From Phycisphaerae bacterium (GTDB lineage Bacteria; Planctomycetota; Phycisphaerae; UBA1845; PWPN01): a stretch of DNA of 64,000 nucleotides. The stretch spans positions 16,511 through 80,510 of the forward strand of contig JAAYDF010000244.1 in NCBI GenBank assembly GCA_012729395.1, given 5' to 3'. This document shows positions 45,218 through 54,338 of the stretch, one piece after another. Position numbers and translations under genes: made by a program. Within the stretch, counting starts at the first letter, position 1; every line of letters starts with the position of its first letter. The notes below the pieces were generated by a model. It ran no database searches. It was not told the origin of the DNA and was given only the letters and a program-made list of their open reading frames with translations.

Positions 45218-45549
45218 GACCTGGGTTTTTCCGACACGGGTCGGCCGCCACTACCGTCGATTGCCATGGGGCGGCCTTTGCATGGCCTGCGCGTTTGCAG
45301 GGGACTGGTTTGATGATAGAGTCCGAGCTGGCCAATCGCAACCGAAGGCGAGGCATGGCGCACGTTCTGCTTGGCGGGGTGTTGTCCGGCGGATAGCTGG
45401 GGCTTGCCTGGCGAGCCGTGAGGCGAGTTGCCCTTCGGCTGGGTTTGACCCCGAAGACGCTTGGCCCGTATAATACGGGGTCGATGGGCGGTGCTCCGCC
45501 CGACAGCCAGCCGCGTGCCGAGCCGAAACGCGAGCAGGAGTACAGAACG
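45218..45549. other. Divergent region aroG / tatA
   Basis: About 332 bases with the tatA promoter and palindrome at 45445-45479; otherwise no gene. The aroG promoter was not identified. Confidence 0.45.
45445..45479 (+). promoter_or_regulatory. tatA promoter with operator-like palindrome over the -10
   Basis: TTGACC (45445-45450), 18-bp spacer, TATAAT (45469-45474). The -10 lies inside CCCGTATAATACGGG (45465-45479), a 7+1+7 near-perfect palindrome, so a protein binding there would block polymerase. The operator role is inference. Confidence 0.65.
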
Positions 45550-45837
45550 ATGTTTCAGATACCGGTCAACGTGGCTTTCATCGGTCTTCCGGGCGGGTCC
45601 GAATGGATCGTCTTGTTGATCTTCGGTCTGCTGATCTTCGGCAAGCGTTTGCCGGACGTTGGCAAGTCGCTGGGTCGCAGCATTGTCGAGTTCAAGAAGG
45701 GACTCAAGGGTATCGAGGACGACATCGAGAAGGCTGTCGAGCATGACCAGAAGGACATGCTGCCGCCCCCTGAGACTCCCAAGCGGACCGAGACTTCCGA
45801 GCCGGTCGCCCACACGAATTCGGGAACCTCCCACTGA
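45550..45837 (+). CDS. tatA: Twin-arginine translocase subunit TatA
   Basis: Pore-forming subunit of the Tat system, exporting folded proteins. 95 residues: GGSEWIVLLIFGLLIFGKRL (TM helix with conserved FG), then LPDVGKSLGRSIVEFKKGLK (amphipathic helix) and an acidic, Pro-rich tail. ATG 45550 with AGGAG 8 nt upstream is chosen over a 22-codon longer frame. Neighbouring genes on both sides include proteins with Tat leaders (46253, 49330, 54888). TatC is not in the window. Confidence 0.92.
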   Translation: MFQIPVNVAFIGLPGGSEWIVLLIFGLLIFGKRLPDVGKSLGRSIVEFKKGLKGIEDDIEKAVEHDQKDMLPPPETPKRTETSEPVAHTNSGTSH

Positions 45838-46252
45838 CTTAGTCGCTCTGACCGATGTGGGATCACAAGCGTGCTCGGGTCCGCGTGGTCTTCTGACCGA
45901 GGTTGGAGGCTGCGGTGTGGTGTGGGCGCGGTGTTCTTGCGCGGCGATGGACTCCATACCGGAGGCTCTTGCCGCGGTCCTTTCTGGTGGTGATCTGCCC
46001 GTCTGGCGAAGCAGCGAAATCAGCGATAGCCTCATGTGACAGGGTTGCTCTGTGCCGGCCGCCGTCGCCAGGGTGGGTTGTGCCTTGGGTGGATTGGGCG
46101 ACCGCTGGGGAGGCGCGGGAGCTGCAGCCTCCAGCCGCCACCATGAAGCGCGAGTCAGCGTTGTCCTTTCTGCCCGGTAGTCCGGAGAGCGTCCGGATGG
46201 AGCTCAGAGAATCCGTACATGGATCGGCGTTGTTCGCCGGAAGGAGAGATTG
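45838..46252. other. Gap between tatA and Gfo/Idh gene
   Basis: About 415 bases. No promoter or terminator recognised with confidence; frames here lack ribosome sites. AAGGAG at 46241-46246 belongs to the next gene. Confidence 0.35.
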
Positions 46253-47596
46253 ATGACTCAGGAGAACGAACGTCGTGCGTCGCGTCGCGAGTTCCTCAGC
46301 ACCTCGGGCCGCATTGCCGCCGCGTCGGCCCTTGGTCTGGTGGCGGTTCCTGCCGTTCATGCCGCGGAGAACAACACGATCAAAGTTGCTTTGATTGGCT
46401 GCGGCGGGCGTGGTACGGGGGCTGCGATTAACGCTTTGTCGACCCAGAGCGGCCCGACGGAGCTGGTGGCGATGGCGGATGTGTTTCAACATCGTCTTGA
46501 TGGGAGCCTGAAAGCGCTTGCAGATCGCTTTGGCAGGCAGGTCAATGTGCCCCGAGACCGGCAGTTTATCGGGTTCGACGCTTACAGGAAGGCAATCGAC
46601 TGTCTTGACGGCTCGGGAGTGGTTTTGCTTGCCACGCCGCCGGGTTTCAGGCCGTTGCACATTGAGTACGCGGTCGCGCGGAATTGTCACGCGTTCCTGG
46701 AGAAGGCCCACGCGGTCGACGGCCCCGGGATTCGACGGGTGCTCAAGGCGGGGGAAGAGGCGGGCAGGAAGAACCTGAAGATCGCCGGTGGATTGATGAG
46801 CAGGCACTACTCCCCGCTTGTTGAGGCGATTGCCCGGATTCACGAGGGTCTCATCGGTGATGTCATCACCTGCTGGGCATACCGCGAGCATGGCCCGGTT
46901 GGTTTCGCGCCGAAGCCGGCCGATTCCGGTGAGATGGCCCATCAGATCCGCAATTTCCACAACTTCAACTGGCTGGGCGGCAGCTTCATTCTGGATTGGC
47001 TGATTCACAATATCGACATCTGCTGCTGGGCGAAGAGCGCGTGGCCGGTTTCGGCTCAAGGGCAGGGTGGTCGGCAGGTGCGTACTGTGCCGGACCAGAT
47101 GTTCGACCACTATGCGGTGGAGTATTCATTCGCTGACGGGACGCGGATGTTCGCTCAGGCTCGGCACATGCCGAACTGCTGGGGTTTCTGGGGCGATGTG
47201 ATCCATGGGACGAAGGGCAGTGCCGTGCTGGGCGAAGGGATCCCGGATCCGCTGATCTACAAGGGGCACAAACAGACGGAGGCGAACATCATCTGGCGTT
47301 ATGAGCGGGAGAAGGGCGACCCGTACCAGGTCGAGCACGATCGTTTGTTCGAGGCGATCCGGGCGAACAAGGTCTACAGCGAGACGGAGCGATCGGCATA
47401 TGCTTCGTTGGCCGGGATCCTCGGGCGAATGGCCGCTGAGTCGGGCCAAGAGGTCACCTGGGAGCAGGCGATGAACTCCGATCTTGTGCTGGCGCCCGGC
47501 CTGGAGAGGTTGAGCCTCGATTCCGTCCCGCCGGTCGTGCCGGACGATCAGGGTCGCTACCCTGTGGCGGTGCCGGGTGTGACCAAGGTGCTCTGA
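46253..47596 (+). CDS. Tat-exported Gfo/Idh/MocA-family oxidoreductase
   Basis: NAD(P)-dependent dehydrogenase fold that probably oxidises a sugar or inositol derivative outside the cytoplasmic membrane. The leader SRREFLSTSGRIAAASALGL is a Tat signal. Then the Rossmann motif VALIGCGGRGTGAAIN, VVLLATPPGFRPLH, the EKAHAVDGPGIRRVL turn (EKP-like motif is here EKA), and a second domain with HNFNWLGGSFILDWLIHNID and WEQAMNSD. AAGGAG is 6 nt before ATG 46253; a TTG just upstream is ignored. 447 residues, as in the large planctomycete Tat-oxidoreductase group. The conserved EKP Lys being EKA may affect activity. Confidence 0.9.
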   Translation: MTQENERRASRREFLSTSGRIAAASALGLVAVPAVHAAENNTIKVALIGCGGRGTGAAINALSTQSGPTELVAMADVFQHRLDGSLKALADRFGRQVNVPRDRQFIGFDAYRKAIDCLDGSGVVLLATPPGFRPLHIEYAVARNCHAFLEKAHAVDGPGIRRVLKAGEEAGRKNLKIAGGLMSRHYSPLVEAIARIHEGLIGDVITCWAYREHGPVGFAPKPADSGEMAHQIRNFHNFNWLGGSFILDWLIHNIDICCWAKSAWPVSAQGQGGRQVRTVPDQMFDHYAVEYSFADGTRMFAQARHMPNCWGFWGDVIHGTKGSAVLGEGIPDPLIYKGHKQTEANIIWRYEREKGDPYQVEHDRLFEAIRANKVYSETERSAYASLAGILGRMAAESGQEVTWEQAMNSDLVLAPGLERLSLDSVPPVVPDDQGRYPVAVPGVTKVL

Positions 47597-47702
47597 TCCG
47601 TGGCGGGCGGTTGTGCTGTGGGGCGGGTGAGGCGACGCCTGCGTGTAGCGGTGAAGGGCTACCGCCGCGGCTTAAGTTGTTTGTCGAGGAGTGCCTTCTT
47701 TC

Positions 47703-48872
47703 TTATTGGGTCAACCGGTTGTATCGCCGCAGGATGTCCAGCGTTGGTTGGATGGGTAGCTCTCGGCGGGTGTGGTGTCCGGTGACCGTGGTGGCCTTGA
47801 AGAGGGAGTTGTAGATCGCCTCTTCGGTGGCCTCGACGGTTGCCCGGAACAGGCCGGTCATGCCGGCGTTGGGCAGGTCAAGTACCTGGCCGATTGTGGA
47901 GCGGCGGTCAGCGGTGCGGCGAACGGACTCGGCGGTCGAGAAGGCCAGCACATAGTCGCCCGATCCGTTGGACATGACCGAGCCGGTGCGTCCCAAGGCC
48001 AGGATGGCCCGGAGAGCGAGCCGCTCGAGCGTGCGTGGGTTGAGTGGAGCGTTTGTAGCCACGACGATCATCACAGAGCCTCCCTGGTTGGCGTCGTCGG
48101 TCTCGATACCCGCCCGTTGGAGTTCGTGCCCGACGGGTGCGCCGAGGATCTCGAGATAGCCGTCGTAGTTGGTCTGGACGAGGACGCCTACGGTGAAGTC
48201 GCCGCTGCGGCGGGAGCTGGTGCCGATGCCTCCTTTCCAGCCGAAGCAGGTGGTACCGTGGCCTGCGCCGACGCTGCCCTCGGCGACGGGGCCGTCGGTG
48301 GCGTCGCGAATGGCTTGGATGACCATGTCGGGGGTGACGGCCAGGGCTTGGATGTCGGACAGGCGGCCGTCGTTGGTTTCGCCCACGAGGGCATTGATCG
48401 AGCGGACATCTTGGTTGCCGGGCTGGGCGAGTGTCCAGCGGATTGTGCCCTCCATTGCCGCGGGGACGCTAAGCGTGTTGGTCAGGATGATGGGCGTTTC
48501 GATCTCTCCCAGTTCCTGTACCTGGGTGCAGCCAGCGAGCTTGCCGGAGCCGTTGCCGATGACGACCGCGCCGGGCACCTTATCCTGGAGGATATTGCCG
48601 CCGTGGGGCAGGATGGCGGTGACCCCGGTGCGCACGTTGTCGCCGGTTTTAAGTGTATGGTGTCCGACGCGGACGCCGGGTACGTCGGTGATGGCGTTCA
48701 GCGGGCCGGTCGGCAGGATGCCCGGAGCTACGCCCACATCGCGGGCTCGGGGGCGGTCATGCGAGGCATCGGGGCGGATGGCTGTCGGGCCATGATCTCC
48801 CGGCAAGGTGCCGGCCCACAACAGCAGCGCGGTGCCGGCCAGCGAGCAGCGAGCAAATAGCGAACAGATCAT
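47703..48872 (-). CDS. Exported P1-family (DmpA/aminopeptidase-esterase) peptidase
   Basis: Ntn-hydrolase of the DmpA family, which self-cleaves before a Ser/Thr. A signal peptide (SLAGTALLLWAGTLPGDHG) is followed by NAITDVPGVRVGHHTL, TGVTAILPHGGN, NGSGKLAGC, VGAGHGTTCFGWKGGIGTSS, and the NQGGSVMIVVATNAPLNPRT region with the candidate autocleavage Ser (GGS), then LALGRTGSVMSNGSGDYV. 389 residues. AGGAG precedes ATG 48872. Divergent from the glycyl radical gene. Confidence 0.85.
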   Translation of the reverse strand: MICSLFARCSLAGTALLLWAGTLPGDHGPTAIRPDASHDRPRARDVGVAPGILPTGPLNAITDVPGVRVGHHTLKTGDNVRTGVTAILPHGGNILQDKVPGAVVIGNGSGKLAGCTQVQELGEIETPIILTNTLSVPAAMEGTIRWTLAQPGNQDVRSINALVGETNDGRLSDIQALAVTPDMVIQAIRDATDGPVAEGSVGAGHGTTCFGWKGGIGTSSRRSGDFTVGVLVQTNYDGYLEILGAPVGHELQRAGIETDDANQGGSVMIVVATNAPLNPRTLERLALRAILALGRTGSVMSNGSGDYVLAFSTAESVRRTADRRSTIGQVLDLPNAGMTGLFRATVEATEEAIYNSLFKATTVTGHHTRRELPIQPTLDILRRYNRLTQ

Positions 48873-49329
48873 TGAAGTCTCCTGAGCAGCTTGTTTTGCC
48901 TGGCTGATGAAGTTGCCAAGTCAACACGGGATTCCTCGCTTGCGGGGGATCTTGTGGGCTTGGCATTGGACTTCCTTAGGAACCTCATTCTCTCATGCCT
49001 TCGTGGGGCAGGGTGTTCAGCCCGTTTCACGATTCATCGCAGCGGTTGCCCCCCGTGGCGAGCGGCGGACTTGGTATGCAGCGCGCCGGTCGCCACAGGG
49101 GGCGACGGCTGGGTCGTTTCATGAGCCGCCGTCGTCCCGGGGCGGACGAAGGGAATGGCCGGCAGGATAACGGATTCCGCGTGTGTGTGCATGTGCTGTA
49201 TCGGAACCGTGCGTTGCAGGGGTGCCGATTGTGTTGCGCACCCCCAGCGATGGCATCTATGGGCTTGAGGATCGACTTTCCGTTGTCCGATGATACAATG
49301 GAGATTACTTCAGAGAACGAGGACCAGTC
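48873..49329. other. Divergent region peptidase / glycyl radical enzyme
   Basis: About 457 bases, no gene called. Contains the candidate promoter of the glycyl radical gene (49272-49299); the peptidase promoter was not recognised. Confidence 0.4.
49272..49299 (+). promoter_or_regulatory. Candidate promoter of the glycyl radical enzyme operon
   Basis: TCGACT (49272-49277), 16-bp spacer, TACAAT (49294-49299). Matches the sigma-70 consensus at 4 of 6 and 5 of 6. Start would be about 25 nt upstream of ATG 49330. Confidence 0.45.
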
Positions 49330-51579
49330 ATGACGCAACATTCCGGATTGGATCGGCGGGAATTCATCAAGTCGATGTCCTTGCTGGCGGCTGGCGGTCT
49401 GGCGAGTGCCGAAAGGGCGTCCGCGGCGGAGTCTGTGGGGGCCGGTCAACCCATGCAGTGGGGCGAGTTCTGGCGGCCCTCGCCGCAGAAGCGTCTTGGG
49501 GAGGCCACTTGCGAGTTGGCTCGACGGGCGTTGTCGGGCGAGCACGGTCGGGGCATGGCGGACGCCGCGTTTGCCCTGGATCCGGATAGCGTCCAAGGGC
49601 TTTCGCCGAACAAGCGCTACGGTCGGGCGGCCCTGCTGATCGCCGAGAAGGCCCCGCTGCGCATCCTGCCGGGCGAACGCATCGTCGGGTCCGCCACGTT
49701 GGCCGAGGGGCCACGGCACATTACCCCGGTGACGCATGACGGCAGCGTCAGCCACACCACGATCGGTTTTCAGCGTGTCTTGCGGACGGGATACGCCGCG
49801 CTGCGCGGGCAGGTTGCGGAGCGACTCGGGCGGGGCGATCTCGACGAGCGGGGCGTCGATCTGCTGGAGTCCATGGGGATGTGCCTCGATGCTGCGGCGA
49901 TCTGGCACCGCCGCCATCTCGACGAGTTGAGTCGTCTGGCCGAGCAGGCCTCCGGGCAGGAGAAGGAGAATTACCTGCGCACCCGCGAGGCCCTGGAGCG
50001 CGTGCCTGAGCATGCGCCGCGGACTTTCCACGAGGCGGTGCAATCCCTGTGGTTCATGTTCGCTTTCCAGCGGTTGATGGGGAACTGGTCGGGCATCGGC
50101 CGGATCGATGAGATGCTGGGGCCATACCTGGAGGGGGATCTGGCGGCGGGGCGGATTACGCTTGATGAGGCCCGCGAGTTGCTTGCCCACTTCTGGATCA
50201 AGGGCTGTGAGTGGATTGGTGCGGCGAGTTGCTTCGGCGGCTCGGGGGATGCCCAGCATTATCAGAACATCGTGCTGGCCGGCGTGGACGCCGCGGGTCG
50301 CGAGGTCATCAACGAGGTCACCTATCTCGTGCTCGATGTGGTCGAGGAACTGCATATCAGCGATTATCCCATCGCCGTGCGGTTGAGTCCGCGGACCCCT
50401 GATCGTCTGTTGCGTCGGATCGCCGAGGTCCAGCGGCACGGCGGGGGCATCGTGGCCGTCTACAACGAGGACGTGGTCATCGAGGGGCTGGTCAAGCTCG
50501 GCTACCCGCTGGAAGAGGCTCGCACGTTCGCCAACGATGGTTGCTGGGAAACGCTGATTCCCGGCCGCACGACCTTCAGCTACGTGCCCTTCGACATGCT
50601 CAGGATTCTGCAGCAGGCCATCGCCGCGGAGGGTGACGGGGAGATTGCCGAGTACGCGGACTTCGAGAGTCTCTACCGTGGTTTCCTAGCCGGCCTGGAT
50701 CGCCGCGTCGAAGATCACCACGCGGGCGCGGATGGCTGGGCGGTCGGGAACCATCCCGCGCCTTTGATTTCGCTGTTCGTTGAGGACTGCATCGAGCGTG
50801 GCCGGAGCTACTACGATCGTGGCTCGCGTTATACCGCGCTCGCCTTGCACGCCGGCGGCATCGCCAACGTAGCCAACAGCCTGCTGGTGCTCAAGAAGCT
50901 GGTGTACGAGGACCGCTATCTCACCCTGCCTGAGCTGGTAACGATTCTGCGCAACGACTGGAAGGACCACGAGCATCTGCGGCGACTTGTGCTTAACCGT
51001 TTTGCCTTCTACGGCAACGACAACGACGAGGCCGACGCCATGATCCGCCGTGTATTCGACGACTACACCGCGGCGATGGCCCGGACACGGGAGCGCAACG
51101 GGGTCATTCGACCGGCGGGGATCAGCACTTTTGGGCGCGAGATTGAATGGAGTCGGGGCGAGCATCCTCGCCCGGCATCGCCCGATGGTCACCACCGGGG
51201 CGAGATTCTGGCCACCAACTGCTCGCCGTCGCCGGGCACCGATACGCAGGGACCGACCGCGGTCATTAAATCCTACTGCAAGCTCGATCTCACCAAGACG
51301 CCCAACGGGGCGACGCTCGAACTCAAGATGCACCCGGCCAGCGTCAAGGGGGAACGCGGTGTCGATGCGATGGTCGGGTTGATGCGAAGCTTTGTCCGTC
51401 TGGGCGGCTGGTTCATGCACATAGACGTGGTCGATTCCGCCATGCTGGTTGATGCCCAACGCCATCCGGAGAGGTACCCGAACCTTCCCGTGCGCGTGGC
51501 CGGCTGGTCAGCTCGCTTTGCCACGCTGGACAAGAACTGGCAGGACATGGTCATCGCCCGCACGCAGCAGTTGGTGTGA
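49330..51579 (+). CDS. Glycyl radical enzyme with a Tat-like N-terminal leader
   Basis: Radical enzyme of the pyruvate formate-lyase/glycerol-dehydratase superfamily. The active-site Cys405 lies in NDGCWETLIPG and the radical Gly725 in RVAGWSARF (other members usually have RVxGY). It is 749 residues, somewhat short. The unexpected part is residues 1-35: LDRREFIKSMSLLAAGGLASA and a following ASA, a canonical Tat signal layout with cleavage near Ala32, then QPMQWGEFWRP. Glycyl radical enzymes are cytosolic and activated by a cytosolic radical SAM enzyme, which here is the next gene, so either the leader is not cleaved or exported, or this is an extracytoplasmic variant. Substrate unassigned: motifs match none of the named subfamilies well. 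Good ribosome site (GAGGA). Confidence 0.88.
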   Translation: MTQHSGLDRREFIKSMSLLAAGGLASAERASAAESVGAGQPMQWGEFWRPSPQKRLGEATCELARRALSGEHGRGMADAAFALDPDSVQGLSPNKRYGRAALLIAEKAPLRILPGERIVGSATLAEGPRHITPVTHDGSVSHTTIGFQRVLRTGYAALRGQVAERLGRGDLDERGVDLLESMGMCLDAAAIWHRRHLDELSRLAEQASGQEKENYLRTREALERVPEHAPRTFHEAVQSLWFMFAFQRLMGNWSGIGRIDEMLGPYLEGDLAAGRITLDEARELLAHFWIKGCEWIGAASCFGGSGDAQHYQNIVLAGVDAAGREVINEVTYLVLDVVEELHISDYPIAVRLSPRTPDRLLRRIAEVQRHGGGIVAVYNEDVVIEGLVKLGYPLEEARTFANDGCWETLIPGRTTFSYVPFDMLRILQQAIAAEGDGEIAEYADFESLYRGFLAGLDRRVEDHHAGADGWAVGNHPAPLISLFVEDCIERGRSYYDRGSRYTALALHAGGIANVANSLLVLKKLVYEDRYLTLPELVTILRNDWKDHEHLRRLVLNRFAFYGNDNDEADAMIRRVFDDYTAAMARTRERNGVIRPAGISTFGREIEWSRGEHPRPASPDGHHRGEILATNCSPSPGTDTQGPTAVIKSYCKLDLTKTPNGATLELKMHPASVKGERGVDAMVGLMRSFVRLGGWFMHIDVVDSAMLVDAQRHPERYPNLPVRVAGWSARFATLDKNWQDMVIARTQQLV

Positions 51580-51709
51580 GAATGGAGAATTGAGCATCGA
51601 GAAGGGAGAACGGCGAGAGCCGCCCGTCGCGTCCGGCCCGCGAGATGCTTGCTCACTCGCATCCGCGTCGGGCGTGCAGCCTTCTCAGTTCTCGCCTCTC
51701 ACTTCTGAC

Positions 51710-52609
51710 TTGACCGGCCTGATCTTCAACATTCAGCGATTCTGCACCGCCGACGGCCCCGGCATCCGTACCACGGTGTTCTTCAAGGGCTGCCCGCTGC
51801 GTTGCCGCTGGTGCCACAATCCGGAATCGCAGGGCCGCAAGCCGGAGATCATCTTCAACCATCGCCTGTGCATTGGGTGCGACGCCTGCGCGGCGGTGTG
51901 TCCACGCGGTTCCGCCCGCCGGGTGCTCTCCGAGCGGGCTGCGGGGCAGAACCCATGCGGGGAATGCCTGGCCTGCGTCTCGGTCTGCCCGGCCGGGGCC
52001 ATCGAACAGAGCGGCACGACCTATGCTATCCCCGAGATCCTTGGCATCGTCGAGAAAGACCGCGTGTTTTACGAGGAATCCGGTGGCGGGATTACTCTCT
52101 CCGGCGGCGAGCCCATGCTCCAGTTCGATTTCGCTGGCCGGCTTCTTCAGGAGGCAAAAGCCTCGGGCCTGCATACCTGCCTTGAAACCAGCGGTGCGGC
52201 CTCATGGTCGCAGCTTGCGGCTGTGCGGCCCTTCGTTGACCTGTTCCTCTGGGACGTCAAGGACACCGACCCGGTTCGCCATCAAGAGGCCACCGGTGCG
52301 GCCCTCGAGCCGTTGCTGGCCAATCTGCGACGCCTTGATCAGGCCGGCGGCGAGACGGTGCTTCGCTGTATTCTCACCGACGGCGTCAATCTCGACGAGG
52401 CCCACCTGCTTGCGTTGGCTGATCTCTGTGGCGATCTGCGCCACGTTCACAGTGTGCAGTTGATTCCGTATCACCCGCTCGGTCAATCGAAATACGAATC
52501 CCTCGGCCGTCGCGCACCCGAGACCATCATGCGTTCGCCCGATCCTGGCCAGATGCAATCGGCGCTCGGCATTCTCAGCAGCCAGGGCGTCCCCGCAGAA
52601 ATGCTATGA
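51710..52609 (+). CDS. Glycyl radical enzyme activase (radical SAM)
   Basis: Uses SAM and a 4Fe-4S cluster to put the radical on Gly725 of the upstream enzyme. It has DGPGIRTTVFFKGCPLRCRWC (CxxxCxxC), an inserted pair of ferredoxin-type clusters (CIGCDACAAVCP, then CGECLACVSVCP), GGGITLSGGEPMLQFDF and a C-terminal VQLIPYHPLGQSKY. From TTG 51710 the product, 299 residues, begins MTGLIFNIQRF as in the family; GTG 51674 would add 12 residues with low-complexity sequence. No strong ribosome site before either. The gene lies 130 nt after the enzyme stop and has no visible leader, so it is cytosolic. Confidence 0.9.
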   Translation: MTGLIFNIQRFCTADGPGIRTTVFFKGCPLRCRWCHNPESQGRKPEIIFNHRLCIGCDACAAVCPRGSARRVLSERAAGQNPCGECLACVSVCPAGAIEQSGTTYAIPEILGIVEKDRVFYEESGGGITLSGGEPMLQFDFAGRLLQEAKASGLHTCLETSGAASWSQLAAVRPFVDLFLWDVKDTDPVRHQEATGAALEPLLANLRRLDQAGGETVLRCILTDGVNLDEAHLLALADLCGDLRHVHSVQLIPYHPLGQSKYESLGRRAPETIMRSPDPGQMQSALGILSSQGVPAEML

Positions 52610-52720
52610 CCTTCACTGGGCAAGGGTGTGCAAGATCTATCCGCACAAATCGCGAGCGAAACCCATCGTCCGGCTTGCCGCTTCGCGGTGAAAGAACGCG
52701 TCATTGGGTTGCGATGCACG

Positions 52721-54034
52721 CTACCGCGCCATCGTTTGCAGGATTTCGACATCGACCTCGCAACGCTGGAGATCCCAGGTGTAGGCATGCTCTTTGAAGC
52801 CCCGCCCGGAACTGTAGAAGAGCACCGCGTGGCCTTCCTCGACAAGGATCCGTCCGTGCGGATCGGTCAGGAAGGCGGGGAACAGGCGTTCGCGGTAGTT
52901 CTGACCACGCGGATCGCGGACGGCGATCTGGGGAAACACCTGGGCGGGCAGGTGAGCGTCGGCGTCGGCGTGGAATACCCCGTCGCGCGTCGCCAGCACA
53001 CCCAGATTGCCCGTCCCATACGCCGGCCGAACCAGGTAGAACACATCCCCCAGATATCGCACATCCGTCTGGGCGAATCGAGCCACCGCACCGGCCGGCA
53101 CGGAGGTGGACCGGCCTGCCGGGGCTCCCGCGGGCTGAGTCGCCGGGGTGAGCGATCGCGGCCATGTCTTCGCCTGCTTGAAGAACGGCTCCATCGACTC
53201 GATGCGGATCATGAAGTCGCCCGGCCCGCTGTGTGAGTTGACGTAGTGCAGCACAAACCGCCCGTCACGGTAGCAGACCGACGGCTGCCCGTAACCATAC
53301 TTCGTGGGACCATCGGCGGGAGGTTTCAGCAGCGGTTGGGGGTCGGTATCGTCGGGCCAGTGCCGCCAGCGCTTCCCGTCCGGCGAAGTCGCCAAGAAGA
53401 CCGCGTTGCCGTACTCTTCGCCCACTTTCGGCTGGCCGTCGGGGCCGCGTGTCACCCGGTAATCGCTCGGCGCCTCGTAGTACATGTAGAACACGCCCTC
53501 GACCTTGATTACCGACGGCCGGCCCACGTGGTGGATCTGGTGCCGTGATTCGGCCGGACGCAGGACCATGAGAGGTCCATTCGCGTCGGGGTCGTACTCC
53601 TCCGGCCGGCCCGCGAAATCGTCGCCGGCAATGCCGGGCCAAGTCAGACCATCGCGGCTCTCGGCGTAGTAGATCCGGTCGCCGTAGTCGGGGTAGGTGA
53701 ACTCGAAGACCTCGCCGTCCGGCAACGTGGCTCGGTAGGCGAATCGCTTGCTCCCTCCGCCGCCCTGTCGCACCCACCACATGCGGTATAGGTGGCCGTC
53801 ACGCATGACGCTTGGGCCCCAGTCGTACCGCCCGGTCTCCTTATCCTCGGGCTCGCTTTGCAGAGCGATGACCCGGCGGGGCTTGATGATGCGATCCGGC
53901 ATACCCCGTTCGTTTTCGCTCGCAGGCTTAGAACCAGCGTTCTCCGCCGCGAGCGCGACAGGGAGCGTTGCGAGTATCCATAGCGTCATCGCCGCGATCC
54001 GGAAAGCACCGTCAGTTTGGGTTGTCGTTGTCAT
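52721..54034 (-). CDS. Secreted five-bladed propeller glycosidase-like protein
   Basis: 437 residues. An N-terminal signal (MTLWILATLPVALAA) precedes a domain rich in repeated blades: YDWGPSVMRDGHLYRMWWVR, GDRIYYAESRDGLTWPGI, VGRPSVIKVEGVFYMYYEAP, AVFLATSPDGKRWRHW, QPSVCYRDGRFVLHYVNSHS, LGVLATRDGVFHADAD, the pattern of GH43/GH32/GH117-type propellers with YxS-DG-xW repeats. The acid catalysts could not be identified with confidence. Probably acts on polysaccharides outside the cell. Convergent with the activase gene. Confidence 0.65.
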   Translation of the reverse strand: MTTTTQTDGAFRIAAMTLWILATLPVALAAENAGSKPASENERGMPDRIIKPRRVIALQSEPEDKETGRYDWGPSVMRDGHLYRMWWVRQGGGGSKRFAYRATLPDGEVFEFTYPDYGDRIYYAESRDGLTWPGIAGDDFAGRPEEYDPDANGPLMVLRPAESRHQIHHVGRPSVIKVEGVFYMYYEAPSDYRVTRGPDGQPKVGEEYGNAVFLATSPDGKRWRHWPDDTDPQPLLKPPADGPTKYGYGQPSVCYRDGRFVLHYVNSHSGPGDFMIRIESMEPFFKQAKTWPRSLTPATQPAGAPAGRSTSVPAGAVARFAQTDVRYLGDVFYLVRPAYGTGNLGVLATRDGVFHADADAHLPAQVFPQIAVRDPRGQNYRERLFPAFLTDPHGRILVEEGHAVLFYSSGRGFKEHAYTWDLQRCEVDVEILQTMAR

Positions 54035-54338
54035 ACCCTGTATGCTACGGGCCCGTCAGACCCGCGGCTATTCCGCGGTCCGCACCCTCCCCAGCAGCCG
54101 GGACAATCGCGACGAGCCGGTCATCAAGTCTCGGATAGCAGCGCCGGATGATCATATCCGACCGCGGCCGCCCGTTGTTCAGTTGCGATGGTCCCTGCGC
54201 CATTCTCCGGCAGCGGCCGCCTCGCGACTTCGGCGAGCTCGGCCGAGCCGCGGTGGCTGGCGAACTGGCGAGGAATTACGCCGGCCGCCACAGGGGGCGG
54301 CCGCTACGGGAAAACCTCATCCGGCGTTGTCGGGATAG
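54035..54338. other. Intergenic region between rubrerythrin stop and propeller gene start
   Basis: About 304 bases. A hairpin-like GCCGGCCGCCACAGGGGGCG then GCCGCTACGGG (about 54280-54310) lies near the rubrerythrin stop and may terminate it; it resembles the CCCGTAGCGGTCGCC family at 63.3 kb. No gene. Confidence 0.45.

Noticed and set aside
45903..46253. Rightward 116-codon ORF between tatA and the oxidoreductase
   Set aside because: No ribosome site; overlaps the next gene's ribosome site.
49027..50439. Leftward 470-codon ORF antisense to the glycyl radical enzyme
   Set aside because: No motifs or ribosome site.
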